Part shown: positions 34,622 to 43,352 of the stretch, one piece after another | Position numbering within the stretch: position 1 is the stretch's first letter | How the letters are laid out: the number at the start of each line of letters is the position of its first letter | Origin: an uncultured Oscillospiraceae bacterium | GTDB taxonomy: Bacteria; Bacillota; Clostridia; Oscillospirales; Oscillospiraceae | Assembly (NCBI GenBank): GCA_947627285.1 | Contig: CANQVL010000005.1 | Coordinates: 1-64,000, forward strand | Direction of reading: 5' to 3' | DNA length: 64,000 nucleotides | Notes under the pieces: model-generated | Seen by the model: only the letters and a program-made list of their open reading frames with translations | Told to the model about the DNA's origin: nothing | Database searches by the model: none | Position numbers and translations under genes: made by a program

Positions 34622-35421
34622 GTCGCCGCCTCCTCCGGGCGGAGGGTTATTTCGCCGCTGGTCAGCATCTCCTCCGCGCCGCCGTCATAGCGCACCTTGA
34701 GCCCGCACCTGCCGTCACAGCCCAGAACAAGGGCGGAGCGGGAGGTGTCCGCGCGTATCACGTTGACCCTCTGCCCCACGTACATGAGGCGGCGGCGGTA
34801 GTCCTCCACAAAGCCGGCATTCTCCACGCGGGGCAAAAGATTTGAAAGCGAGCGTATAACGGCGGCGGTGAGGTCCTCCACGGCGTATTGGCGATACTCC
34901 GTCAGCACGGCGCCCGCCCTTTGGGATATGTCCTCCGGGAAGCCGCCCTCCGGCGGGCAGACGTTGACGCCGATGCCTATGACCGCCCATTTTGCCCTGC
35001 CGTCGGGGTCGAGGGCGGACTCGGTGAGGATCCCGCAGACCTTTTTCCCTCCGGCGTACACGTCGTTTACCCATTTTATCCCCGTGGGGACGCGGAAAAC
35101 GCTCTCTATCGCCAGGGACACCGCGACGGCGGCGGCGGGGGTGAGGAGCGTCAGGTCCTCGGAGGAAAGCTCCGGGCGGGATATGAGGACGCTGAGGTAC
35201 ATTCCCGTCCCCGGAGGGGAGAAGAAGCTCCGCCCCAGCCTGCCGCGCCCATCCGTCTGGCGTCCAGCCGCGAGAAAGAGGGGCGAGGGGAGTGCCTCCC
35301 CGGAGGCGGCAAGGCTCTTGAGGAGGATGTTGGTGGAGCCGCACTCCCCGATGTACCGGAAGGAGCGGGGGTCGACGCCGGAGGCGTCAAGAATCCGCTT
35401 TACGGTGGCGTTTTCACTCAA
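34618..35421 (-). CDS. birA: Biotin-[acetyl-CoA-carboxylase] ligase
   Basis: A 267-residue biotin protein ligase that activates biotin as biotinyl-AMP and attaches it to a carboxylase lysine. The catalytic loop is QTDGRGRLGRSFFSPPGTGMYLS, followed by IKWVNDVYAGGKKVCGILTE and the C-terminal SH3-like domain. No N-terminal helix-turn-helix is present, so it is the monofunctional type that does not repress biotin genes. Start overlaps the preceding small gene by 8 nt. Confidence 0.94.
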   Translation of the reverse strand: MSENATVKRILDASGVDPRSFRYIGECGSTNILLKSLAASGEALPSPLFLAAGRQTDGRGRLGRSFFSPPGTGMYLSVLISRPELSSEDLTLLTPAAAVAVSLAIESVFRVPTGIKWVNDVYAGGKKVCGILTESALDPDGRAKWAVIGIGVNVCPPEGGFPEDISQRAGAVLTEYRQYAVEDLTAAVIRSLSNLLPRVENAGFVEDYRRRLMYVGQRVNVIRADTSRSALVLGCDGRCGLKVRYDGGAEEMLTSGEITLRPEEAAT

Positions 35422-35626
35422 TGGAGAAGTCCTCCCCGGTGAATTTGCCGCTGACCGGCGCGGCGGGCTCGGGGGGCTGTCGCTTCAGCGGGTCATATTT
35501 GAATTTCCTGCACTGTCCCGCGGCGGAGACGATACCGCGTTTGAGGCACGCCACCTCCGTCTCGCTTATGCGCGTGCCGTTGGAGCAGTAGGAGCAGCAG
35601 GGGTCGATTTTTTTGTTGAAGAGCAT
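35414..35626 (-). CDS. Small cysteine-containing clostridial protein
   Basis: A 70-residue protein with five cysteines, four in the first 30 residues (DPCCSYCSNG and VACLKRG) and one in GQCRKFKYDP, which suggests a metal site. The C-terminal half is proline-rich and probably disordered. A GGAGG site precedes the ATG. Small proteins of this kind sit next to birA in several Clostridia as I recall; function unknown. Confidence 0.75.
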   Translation of the reverse strand: MLFNKKIDPCCSYCSNGTRISETEVACLKRGIVSAAGQCRKFKYDPLKRQPPEPAAPVSGKFTGEDFSIE

Positions 35627-35685
35627 GATATGTCCTCCGTTTTTCCCGCCTCCGTTTATCGGAGGCAGGTCTATTATATATCACA

Positions 35686-36852
35686 TCACTTCTTTTTTCC
35701 ACTCAATTTTAAAGAAATTGCGGAAACAATGAGAAAAACGGCGAGGATACCGGCGGAGAGCACAGCGGAGCCGCGAAGTGCGGAGGAGAAGTCCCGCGAG
35801 GCTATCTCACCCACGCGCCCCGCAAGGTACGCGCCGACGGCGGTGTCGCCGGAGATGAGGGACATCGCCACCGCCGCCAGCCCCGCCGAGAGGACGCCGT
35901 GGAGGAGCTTGCCGAGTATGTAGGAGCGGGCGGAGAGCCCGGTGGAGCCCAGGAAAGAGAGGACCTGGCAGTGTACCGAGAGTCCCGCCCAGCCCAGCAT
36001 AAACGCCGCCATAGCCACGGAGGCTGTGAGAGGGCCTGACACGTCCCTGAGGCACCAGACGCCGCTGGTGAGCTCCAAAAGACCGGTTATGAGCATCTGC
36101 GCCCACTCGCTGTCAAAGCCCAGGAAGCCGAACACGGCTCCCAGCGCCCCCGCCAGCGCGTCCATGATCCCCGAAAGGTACAAAAGACGCAGAAGCACCG
36201 TGAAGAATATAACAAACCCGCATATTCCCAGGCACGAGCTGAAGGAGGAGCTGACCGATTTCACAAAGGCGGCGGGGAAGGAGGCGCGCGGGGCGTCCTC
36301 GCGGGATACGCGGGTCACTCCGCCGCGTCCGCCGTAATTTCGGAATATGAGCCCCACCAGCACGGAGGCGAGTATGTGGGTGAGGTACAGCACCGCTCCC
36401 ACGGCGCCGGAGGAGAATATGCCCGCGCCCACCACGCCGAAGATAAAGGCGGGCCCGGAGTTGTTGGAGAAGGCGAGCATACGCTCAGCCTCCCGGCGGG
36501 ATATTTTTTTGCCCTCATAGAGGCTTATCACGGTTTTCGCCCCCACGGGATAGCCGCCCACAAAGCCGAGGATCAGCGCCGGGGCACAGCCGCCTCCCAC
36601 GTTGAAAAGCGGCTCCATCACCGGCGATAGCACCCGCCCCAGCCTCTCCGCCAGCCCCAGCTCCACCGTGAGGGAGGATATGACGAAGAACGGAAAGAGG
36701 GAGGGAATCAGCACGTTGAAGCACATATCAACCCCGCTTTTCGCCGCCTCCACCGTCCGGGCGGGCAGGAGTATGAGCCCCGCCATCACCCCCAAAAGTC
36801 CCAGGACCGTGACAAGGTCGAATATCCTCTGCCGCACCGTATAAATACCCAT
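35686..36852 (-). CDS. ylbJ: Sporulation integral membrane protein YlbJ
   Basis: A 388-residue polytopic protein with about ten membrane segments and two Gate-type (nucleoside-recognition) halves. The FNVLIPSLFPFFVISSLTVELGL segment and the FVGGYPVGAKTVISLYEGKKISRREAERMLAFSNNSGPAF run, with the conserved GGYPVGA and SNNSGPAF, fit YlbJ. In Bacillus YlbJ is made under SigE and is needed for spore cortex formation. It is divergent from yqfC-yqfD, another SigE-dependent pair, across a gap of 106 nt with no clear SigA promoter. Confidence 0.9.
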   Translation of the reverse strand: MGIYTVRQRIFDLVTVLGLLGVMAGLILLPARTVEAAKSGVDMCFNVLIPSLFPFFVISSLTVELGLAERLGRVLSPVMEPLFNVGGGCAPALILGFVGGYPVGAKTVISLYEGKKISRREAERMLAFSNNSGPAFIFGVVGAGIFSSGAVGAVLYLTHILASVLVGLIFRNYGGRGGVTRVSREDAPRASFPAAFVKSVSSSFSSCLGICGFVIFFTVLLRLLYLSGIMDALAGALGAVFGFLGFDSEWAQMLITGLLELTSGVWCLRDVSGPLTASVAMAAFMLGWAGLSVHCQVLSFLGSTGLSARSYILGKLLHGVLSAGLAAVAMSLISGDTAVGAYLAGRVGEIASRDFSSALRGSAVLSAGILAVFLIVSAISLKLSGKKK

Positions 36853-36958
36853 ATCCGCCGCCTCCCCAAGGTTTTCAAATCAAGTCTATGCCGGTACAAT
36901 CCTAAATTTGCCACTCCCTTCATAAGCTTTAATGATACAGGCTATGGAGGCGAACAGC

Positions 36959-37243
36959 ATGAGAAAAAAACCGTCGGGCCGCGCGGCGCTTTTGCGCGTG
37001 TCGGAAATTTTTGACATTCCCGCCGAGGCGGGGGCGGGCGCGCCCAGGGTCACCATAACGGGCGACAGGAGGGTACACATTGAAAACCACCGGGGGCTTT
37101 TGGAATACGGGCCGGAGACCATCGTCGCCGCCTGTCCGGGGGTCACGGTGAGGATTCGCGGGGCGGGGCTGGAGATCTCGGCGATGAGTGATCTGGAGCT
37201 CGTGGTCACCGGCAGGATAGCCGCCGCCGAGATAGTATCGTAG
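36959..37243 (+). CDS. yqfC: Sporulation protein YqfC (YabP family)
   Basis: A 94-residue beta-rich protein of the YabP/YqfC family, with PRVTITGDRRVHIENHRGLLEYGPETI and a final VTGRIAAAEIVS. In Bacillus it is a SigE-controlled protein needed for efficient sporulation, paired with YqfD. ATG 36959 is chosen because GGAGG lies 8 nt upstream; an in-frame ATG at 36932 has no such site. Ends 8 nt before yqfD. Confidence 0.88.
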   Translation: MRKKPSGRAALLRVSEIFDIPAEAGAGAPRVTITGDRRVHIENHRGLLEYGPETIVAACPGVTVRIRGAGLEISAMSDLELVVTGRIAAAEIVS

Positions 37244-37251
37244 GTGGCGCC

Positions 37252-38436
37252 ATGGGAGCGATAATGGACCTTATAAGCGGACGCGTGCGTGTGGAGCTGC
37301 GGTGCCGGTACTCCGAACGGGCGGTGAACATCTGCGCCCGCCACCACATCGAATTTAGCGATCTCACAAGGACGCCGGAGGGGAACGCCTGCCTCACCGT
37401 ATCCATACCGGGGTATATGAAGCTCCGGGAGGTGGCGCGGGACACCGGAGCCTTCACCGTGGGCATAGTTTTGAGAAGGGGCGCGCCGTTTTTCCTCTGG
37501 AGGCTCAGAAAAAGGTACGCGCTGTTTTTGGGGCTTGCCCTGTGCGCCGTACTCACGGGGCTGTCCACGCTCTACGTCTGGCAGATAGACGTGACGGGCA
37601 ACGAGACGGTGCCCACCTCGAAGATTTTGGCGGCGCTGAGGAACAACGGTGTGGACATCGGCACGTGCGTTTTGGACATCGCCGAGTCGCCCATAGCCAA
37701 CAAAATGCTCCTGGACGTGCCGGAGCTTTCGTTTATCACCCTCAACTCCAACGGCAGCAGGATAGACGTGGTGGTGCGGGAGAAGGTGCTGAGGCCGGAG
37801 CTCTATGACCCGGACGCGCGCGTCGGGGTTTTTGCCAAAAAGCCGGGTATAATAACTGAGATCACCGCCCTTGAGGGCTGGAGCCTCCGGGAGCCGGGTG
37901 ACGCGGTGGACACTGGCGACGAGCTCATCTCCTCCTATGTGCCCGTGGGACAGGGCTACAATACCCACGCCTCGGGGGAGGTTTGGGCGCGGACCTGGTA
38001 CGAGCTTACGTTGAAAATGCCCCTGGAGACGGCAAAAAAGGAGTACACGGGCAGGACAAAGACACGCACCGCCGTAATTTTGGGCGGAAAAAGAATAAAT
38101 CTTTATTTTATGGGTGGAAATCCGTATACAAGTTGTGATAAAATTACAACGTACAAAAGGCTGACCCTCCCCGGAGGGGGAGTCCTGCCGGTGACGGTAG
38201 TCCGGGAGAGGTACGAGGAGTATGAGAGCGCCGCCTCCGCCTTCACCAGGGAGGAGGCGGAGAAGCTCCTCTCCGCACACCTTCTTGAGAGCGTGGAGCG
38301 GGAGATAGGCGACGGGTACGTGGCTGACTTCGACCTTTCAAGCGACGTTTCGGACGGCGTTATCTCCGTAACGCTCACCGCCGAGTGCGTGGAGCAGATA
38401 GGGCAGGAGCGGGCGGAGGACGGTTCCGGGCAATAG
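37252..38436 (+). CDS. yqfD: Sporulation protein YqfD
   Basis: A 394-residue protein with one membrane segment (about 87-107), a region with SKILAALRNNGVDIGTCVLDIAESPIANKMLLDVPELSFITLNSNGSRIDV-like order that resembles a POTRA fold, and a C-terminal domain rich in beta strands. The family is required for sporulation after engulfment; its biochemical role is unclear. A second possible start (ATG 37264, GGGAG 5 nt upstream) would shorten it by four residues. It is co-transcribed with phoH. Confidence 0.9.
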   Translation: MGAIMDLISGRVRVELRCRYSERAVNICARHHIEFSDLTRTPEGNACLTVSIPGYMKLREVARDTGAFTVGIVLRRGAPFFLWRLRKRYALFLGLALCAVLTGLSTLYVWQIDVTGNETVPTSKILAALRNNGVDIGTCVLDIAESPIANKMLLDVPELSFITLNSNGSRIDVVVREKVLRPELYDPDARVGVFAKKPGIITEITALEGWSLREPGDAVDTGDELISSYVPVGQGYNTHASGEVWARTWYELTLKMPLETAKKEYTGRTKTRTAVILGGKRINLYFMGGNPYTSCDKITTYKRLTLPGGGVLPVTVVRERYEEYESAASAFTREEAEKLLSAHLLESVEREIGDGYVADFDLSSDVSDGVISVTLTAECVEQIGQERAEDGSGQ

Positions 38437-38469
38437 AGCTTCGGCGGCACACAAAAGAGAGGAACAGAT

Positions 38470-39471
38470 ATGACAGAACAGACAATGAGCATCGACCGCA
38501 TGGAGAACGTTATAAACGTATTCGGCTCCTTTGACGAGAACCTTCGCCTCATCGAGGCGGAGCTGGACGTGCGCGTCACGGACAGGGAGTCGGAGCTGAG
38601 GATAACGGGAGAGGCGGAAAACGTGATGTACGCCCAGAGGGCCATCGAGGGCCTCATGAGGCTGGCGGCAAAGGGCGAGAACATCGACGGGCAGAACGTC
38701 CGCTACGTCCTGGGGCTTGTGCGCGCGGGGCAGGACGACAAGATTGGCGAGCTTTCCAGGGACGTGATTTGCGTCACCGCCAAGGGCAAGCCCATAAAGG
38801 CCAAGACCCTGGGGCAGAAGAGGTACGTGGACGCCATACTTAAAAACACCGTGACGCTGGGCATAGGACCCGCCGGCACCGGCAAGACTTACCTTGCGGT
38901 GGCGGCGGCGGTGGCGGCGTTCCGGGCAAAGACTGTTAACAGGATAATCCTCACCCGCCCCGCTGTGGAGGCGGGGGAGCGCCTGGGGTTCCTGCCGGGG
39001 GACCTGCAGTCCAAGGTGGACCCGTACCTGCGCCCGCTGTATGACGCCCTATTTGATATGCTGGGGGCGGAGACGTACCAAAAGTATTTGGAGCGGGGGG
39101 ACATCGAGGTTGCGCCGCTGGCGTATATGCGCGGGCGCACGCTGGACGACAGCTTTATAATTTTGGACGAGGCGCAGAACACAAGCCGGGAGCAGATGAA
39201 GATGTTCCTCACACGCCTGGGCTTCGGGTCAAAGATCGTCATCACCGGCGACGAGACCCAGATCGACCTGCCCGCCGACAAGGTATCCGGCCTCCGGGAG
39301 GCGGTGCGCGTCCTTGAGGGCGTGGAGGACATAGCCATAATGCGCCTGAGCTCCGCGGACGTTGTTCGCCACGTCCTGGTCCAGCGCATAGTGGAGGCCT
39401 ACGACCGCTACGAGCGGGCGAGGCAGAGCGGCAGCGGCGGCGCCTCAAAACAACGTAAAACGGGGAGATAA
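38470..39471 (+). CDS. phoH: PhoH-like ATPase
   Basis: A 333-residue protein. An N-terminal KH-like region (about 1-100) is followed by a P-loop ATPase with Walker [49 protein letters not shown] (Walker B) and [10 protein letters not shown], all hallmarks of PhoH. The cellular role is probably in RNA handling, given the usual link to ybeY. Position after yqfD is conserved in Firmicutes. Confidence 0.94.
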   Translation: MTEQTMSIDRMENVINVFGSFDENLRLIEAELDVRVTDRESELRITGEAENVMYAQRAIEGLMRLAAKGENIDGQNVRYVLGLVRAGQDDKIGELSRDVICVTAKGKPIKAKTLGQKRYVDAILKNTVTLGIGPAGTGKTYLAVAAAVAAFRAKTVNRIILTRPAVEAGERLGFLPGDLQSKVDPYLRPLYDALFDMLGAETYQKYLERGDIEVAPLAYMRGRTLDDSFIILDEAQNTSREQMKMFLTRLGFGSKIVITGDETQIDLPADKVSGLREAVRVLEGVEDIAIMRLSSADVVRHVLVQRIVEAYDRYERARQSGSGGASKQRKTGR

Positions 39472-39476
39472 AAAAG

Positions 39477-40973
39477 ATGAACGTACAGGAAGCTATCGGG
39501 AAATTAAACGATCTGGAGCTCAAGGAGTTTGCCTACGGGCACGCCATGGGGATACTCTCCTATGACGACGAGACTGTGGCGCCCAAGGGCTCCGGGATAC
39601 CCAGAGGCAAGACCATGGGCGTGCTCAGCGAGCTCAGCTACAAGCTCTCCACCGGCGACGAGGCGCGGGGGCTTCTGGATTTTTTGAAGGAGCACTACGA
39701 CGAGCTCTCCCCGGAGGACAAGCGCCGCACGGACCTTCGGGACAAGAGTATGCGGGAGCTTCGGGCGATACCCGTGGAGGAGTACGTGGCGTACACCGAG
39801 CTTTTGAACGACGCCTCCAACGTCTGGCGCGAGGCGAAAAACAAGTCGGATTACAAGCTATTTGAGCCGTACCTTTCAAAAATCATCGAGGCGCAAAAAC
39901 GCTTCGCGGGGCTTGTGCGCCCGGACATGGACCCCTACGACTACTGCCTGGACCAGTACGAGGAGGGGCTGACGCGGGAAAAATGCGAGGAGTTTTTCAA
40001 GACCCTCCGGGAGCGCATCGTGCCCATCATAGAGAAGGTCAGGGCCGCCCCGCCCATCGACGACGCCTTTGTCCGCCGGCGCTTCCCGGTGGAGGACCAG
40101 AGGAGGCTCTCGCACGTCCTCATGGAGATCATGGGGCTGCCCCAGGACAACTGCGTGATCGGCGAGGTTGAGCACCCCTTCACCACGGGCTTTTCCAAAT
40201 ACGACGTGCGCATAACCACCCACTACTACGAGGACAACTTCCTGTCCTCCATGTATTCGGTTATCCACGAAGGCGGACATGCCCTCTACGACCTGCACTC
40301 CGACGACAGGTTCTGCTTCACCTCCCTGGAGGGCGGCGTATCCATGGGCGTCCACGAGAGCCAGTCCAGGTTTTACGAGAACATCGTGGGCAGGAGCCGG
40401 GAGTTTATAGGGCTTGTCTACCCCCGGATCGTGAAGCTCAGCCCCGAGATGGGCAAGCACACGCCGGAGGAGCTTTACCGCGCCGCGAACGTGGCGCTTC
40501 CGAGCCTCATACGCACCGAGGCGGACGAGCTCACCTACCCCCTGCACATCATGGTCCGCTACGAGATGGAGAAGGCCATGATTGGCGGCGACGTCAAGAC
40601 CTCGGAGCTTCCGGAGATGTGGAACGCCCTCTACAGGGAGTACCTGGGCATCGACGTACCCGACGACAAAAACGGCATTTTGCAGGACTCCCACTGGTCG
40701 GGCGGCGGCATAGGCTACTTCCCCTCCTACGCCCTGGGCAGCGCATACGGGGCGCAGCTCCTCCACAAAATGCGGGAGAGCTTCGACGTCGCCGGGGCGA
40801 TAAAAGCGGGGGAGATAGGGAAAATAAACGGCTGGCTTGAGGATAAGATCTGGAAATACGGCAGTCTCTATAAGCCGTCGGAGCTCATGGAAAGGGCATT
40901 TGGGGCGGAATTTGACCCCAAATACTACACCGATTACCTTGAGCGCAAGTTCACGGAGGTGTACAGGCTGTGA
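39477..40973 (+). CDS. M32 family metallocarboxypeptidase
   Basis: A 498-residue zinc carboxypeptidase of the Taq type. The zinc motif HEGGH is at 264-268, followed by the family signature GVHESQSRFYENIVGRS and by PTLIRTEADELTYPLH-like sequence (SLIRTEADELTYPLHIMVRYE). It removes C-terminal residues from cytoplasmic peptides, with broad specificity except after proline. It is inserted between phoH and ybeY, which are normally adjacent, and overlaps ybeY by 4 nt, so it is translated as part of that operon. Confidence 0.95.
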   Translation: MNVQEAIGKLNDLELKEFAYGHAMGILSYDDETVAPKGSGIPRGKTMGVLSELSYKLSTGDEARGLLDFLKEHYDELSPEDKRRTDLRDKSMRELRAIPVEEYVAYTELLNDASNVWREAKNKSDYKLFEPYLSKIIEAQKRFAGLVRPDMDPYDYCLDQYEEGLTREKCEEFFKTLRERIVPIIEKVRAAPPIDDAFVRRRFPVEDQRRLSHVLMEIMGLPQDNCVIGEVEHPFTTGFSKYDVRITTHYYEDNFLSSMYSVIHEGGHALYDLHSDDRFCFTSLEGGVSMGVHESQSRFYENIVGRSREFIGLVYPRIVKLSPEMGKHTPEELYRAANVALPSLIRTEADELTYPLHIMVRYEMEKAMIGGDVKTSELPEMWNALYREYLGIDVPDDKNGILQDSHWSGGGIGYFPSYALGSAYGAQLLHKMRESFDVAGAIKAGEIGKINGWLEDKIWKYGSLYKPSELMERAFGAEFDPKYYTDYLERKFTEVYRL

Positions 40974-41458
40974 GCTCGGTGACGATAACCAGGGAAAAGC
41001 CCAACATCGGTCGCCCGGAGACCGCGAGGCTTGTGAAAAAGGCGGTCCTCGCCGCCCTCAAGGTCGAGGGCATAGAGGCGCCCTGCCATGTGGACGTGCT
41101 CCTCACGGACGACGACGGCATACACGCCATCAACCTTGCGCACCGGGACGTGGACGCGCCCACGGACGTGCTGAGCTTCCCCATGAACGACCTGACGCCC
41201 GGAAAATTTGACCCGGAGGCCTGCGAGCGGGACTACGACACCGGGGAGCTCATGCTGGGCGACATGGTCATCGACATTCCCCGCTGTGAAAGGCAGGGGG
41301 AGGAGTACGGCCACGGCTACGCCAGGGAGGTGAGCTACCTGGCGGTCCACTCCACCCTCCACCTTCTGGGCTACGACCACCTGGACGAGGGACCGCAGAA
41401 GGCGCGGATGCGCGCCCGCGAGGACGCCGTTATGGATAATCTGAACATGACAATATAA
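40970..41458 (+). CDS. ybeY: Endoribonuclease YbeY
   Basis: A 162-residue zinc ribonuclease for rRNA maturation and ribosome quality control. The three zinc ligands are H127, H131 and H137 in HSTLHLLGYDH, and DAPTDVLSFPM is the other conserved block. It starts at GTG 40970, sharing GTGA with the stop of the peptidase gene. Confidence 0.94.
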   Translation: MSSVTITREKPNIGRPETARLVKKAVLAALKVEGIEAPCHVDVLLTDDDGIHAINLAHRDVDAPTDVLSFPMNDLTPGKFDPEACERDYDTGELMLGDMVIDIPRCERQGEEYGHGYAREVSYLAVHSTLHLLGYDHLDEGPQKARMRAREDAVMDNLNMTI

Positions 41459-41486
41459 AACGCTCAAAGAAGGTTGAGGATCACCT

Positions 41487-42377
41487 ATGATAAAACGTAC
41501 AGCTCTTATAACAGTAGTCGGGCGGCCCAACGTGGGCAAGTCCACCCTTGTGAACGCCATGGTGGGGGAGAAGGTGTCCATCGTCACGCCCAAGCCCCAG
41601 ACCACCCGAAACAGGATATTCGGCGTGGCTGAGCGCGGGGAGACGCAGCTCGTCTTTGCCGACACGCCGGGGTTCCACAAGGCCCGCACCAAGCTGGGGG
41701 ACTACATGGTCCACGTGGTGGAGGAGGCGGTGGACGACGACGTGGACGCCGTCTGCCTTGTGGTGGAGCCCAAGGCGAGCATAGGCCCCCAGGAGGCGGG
41801 GCTAATTGCCAGAATAAAGGCGTCAAAGGCCCCCGCCGTGCTCGCCATAAACAAGATAGACACCGTGGAAAAGGCGGAGCTCCTGCCGGTCATAGCCCTT
41901 TACGCCAAGGAGCTTGACTGGGCGGCGGTGGTGCCCGTCTCCGCCCGCCGCGGGCAAGGGATAGGGGAGCTCTTTGATGAGCTTGAAAAATTCGCCAAGG
42001 AGGGACAGCAGCTCTTCCCGGAGGACATGATAACCGACCAGACCACCCGCCAGATGTGCGCGGAGATAATCCGGGAAAAGCTCCTTTTGAACCTCCAGTC
42101 CGAGGTGCCCCACGGCACGGCGGTGGAGATAACCGCGTTTACTGAGCGCGGGGACGGGGTCACGGAGATCACCGCCGCCATATACTGCGAGCGGGAGAGC
42201 CACAAGGGGATAATCATCGGCAAAAACGGCGAGAAGCTCAAGGCCGTGGGCGAGGCGGCGCGGCGCGACATGGAAAAGCTCCTGGAGCAAAGGGTCTACC
42301 TCAACACCTGGGTGAAGGTGAAGGAGAACTGGCGCGACTCCGGCGCAAACCTCAAGACCTTCGGCTACACAGAATAA
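41487..42377 (+). CDS. era: GTPase Era
   Basis: A 296-residue ribosome-assembly GTPase that binds the 3' end of 16S rRNA. G1 is GRPNVGKST (about 11-19), G3 is DTPGFHK, G4 is NKID, and a C-terminal KH domain (about 200-285, GIIIGKNGEKLKAVGEAARRDMEKLL) completes it. A GAAGGTTGAGG site lies upstream. dgkA and cdd, which separate ybeY from era in Bacillus, are absent. Confidence 0.96.
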   Translation: MIKRTALITVVGRPNVGKSTLVNAMVGEKVSIVTPKPQTTRNRIFGVAERGETQLVFADTPGFHKARTKLGDYMVHVVEEAVDDDVDAVCLVVEPKASIGPQEAGLIARIKASKAPAVLAINKIDTVEKAELLPVIALYAKELDWAAVVPVSARRGQGIGELFDELEKFAKEGQQLFPEDMITDQTTRQMCAEIIREKLLLNLQSEVPHGTAVEITAFTERGDGVTEITAAIYCERESHKGIIIGKNGEKLKAVGEAARRDMEKLLEQRVYLNTWVKVKENWRDSGANLKTFGYTE

Positions 42378-42444
42378 TTTCCCTCTCATAATCCCCGCCC
42401 ATACGCAAAACCTAACTGTGCGGGTGGACCGGAGAGGACAGAGG

Positions 42445-42552
42445 ATGGATATTTCAGGACTTTGGCGGCTTTTCTGGGCGACGGGGGATATACGGATATT
42501 CCTCGCCGCCAAAAAGCTGGAAAACGAGAGAGAGGAAAACGCGGCGCACTGA
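42445..42552 (+). CDS. yqzL: YqzL family small protein
   Basis: A 35-residue open frame beginning MDISGLWRLFWATGDIRIFL and ending in a charged helix (KKLENEREENAAH). The W..F..TG.I..(Y/F)L..K.LE pattern and the location exactly between era and recO match YqzL of Bacillus. A GAGAGGACAGAGG site lies directly upstream. Function of the family is unknown. Confidence 0.8.
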   Translation: MDISGLWRLFWATGDIRIFLAAKKLENEREENAAH

Positions 42553-42570
42553 GCGCCGCCCGGGGACCAG

Positions 42571-43314
42571 ATGTACATAACAACGCCGGGGCTTGTCCTT
42601 CGTGAAACGGAATATAAGGAGTCGAGCCGCATCCTGACGGTCCTCACCGCCTCCAACGGCAAGCTCACGGTCCGCGCCCGGGGCGCAAAACGGCGGGGCA
42701 GCAAAACAGCCGCCGCCACTCAGCTTCTGGCGCTGTCGGAGATGACGCTTTTTGAAAACCGCGACAGGTACACCCTCACCGAGGCGCGCAGCGTTGAGCT
42801 TTTCCGGGGACTTCGGGAGGACATAGCCAAGCTCTCCCTGGGGACGTATTTTGCCGAGCTCATGGACGCCATCTCCGACGAGGACGCCCCAAGCCCGGAG
42901 CTCCTGTCCCTGGGGCTCAACGCCCTTTACGCCGTGTCAAACTCCGTAAGCTCCGACGCGTCGGTTAAGGCGGCGTTTGAGCTCAGGGCCATGTGCCTCG
43001 CGGGCTTTGAGCCGCTTTTGGGCAGCTGTGCCGTATGCGGCAGGGAGGACCCGGCCTCGCCCGTGCTTTCCCTGGAGGGCGGGACGCTCCTTTGTGCTTC
43101 CTGCCGCCCGGAGGGGGCGGGTGAGTGCCTGTCGCTCCTGCCGGGGACCCTTGCCGCCATGCGCTACATCACCGGCGCGGACCCCAAAAGGATATACTCC
43201 TTCCGCGTCAGCGCGCAGGTGGAAAAGCAGCTCTCCCGCGTGTGCGAGGCGTATCTTCTGACCCAGCTGGGGCGCGGCTTCGCCTCGCTGGATTTTTACA
43301 GGACAGTGAGCTGA
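42571..43314 (+). CDS. recO: DNA repair protein RecO
   Basis: A 247-residue recombination mediator: N-terminal OB fold (ITTPGLVLRETEYKESSRILTVLTASNGKLTVRA-like start), a helical domain and a four-cysteine zinc site (CAVCGRED and CASCRPEG). It loads RecA with RecR in the RecFOR pathway. The era-yqzL-recO order is the usual Firmicutes one. Confidence 0.94.
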   Translation: MYITTPGLVLRETEYKESSRILTVLTASNGKLTVRARGAKRRGSKTAAATQLLALSEMTLFENRDRYTLTEARSVELFRGLREDIAKLSLGTYFAELMDAISDEDAPSPELLSLGLNALYAVSNSVSSDASVKAAFELRAMCLAGFEPLLGSCAVCGREDPASPVLSLEGGTLLCASCRPEGAGECLSLLPGTLAAMRYITGADPKRIYSFRVSAQVEKQLSRVCEAYLLTQLGRGFASLDFYRTVS

Positions 43315-43352
43315 CGCGGGCTTTTGCCGCCGGCTTAAAGAAAGGAAACAAC

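Noticed and set aside
43125-43352. N-terminal extension of LarA by 76 residues
   Set aside because: The extension overlaps recO in another frame and has no family similarity; ATG 43353 has a good ribosome site.
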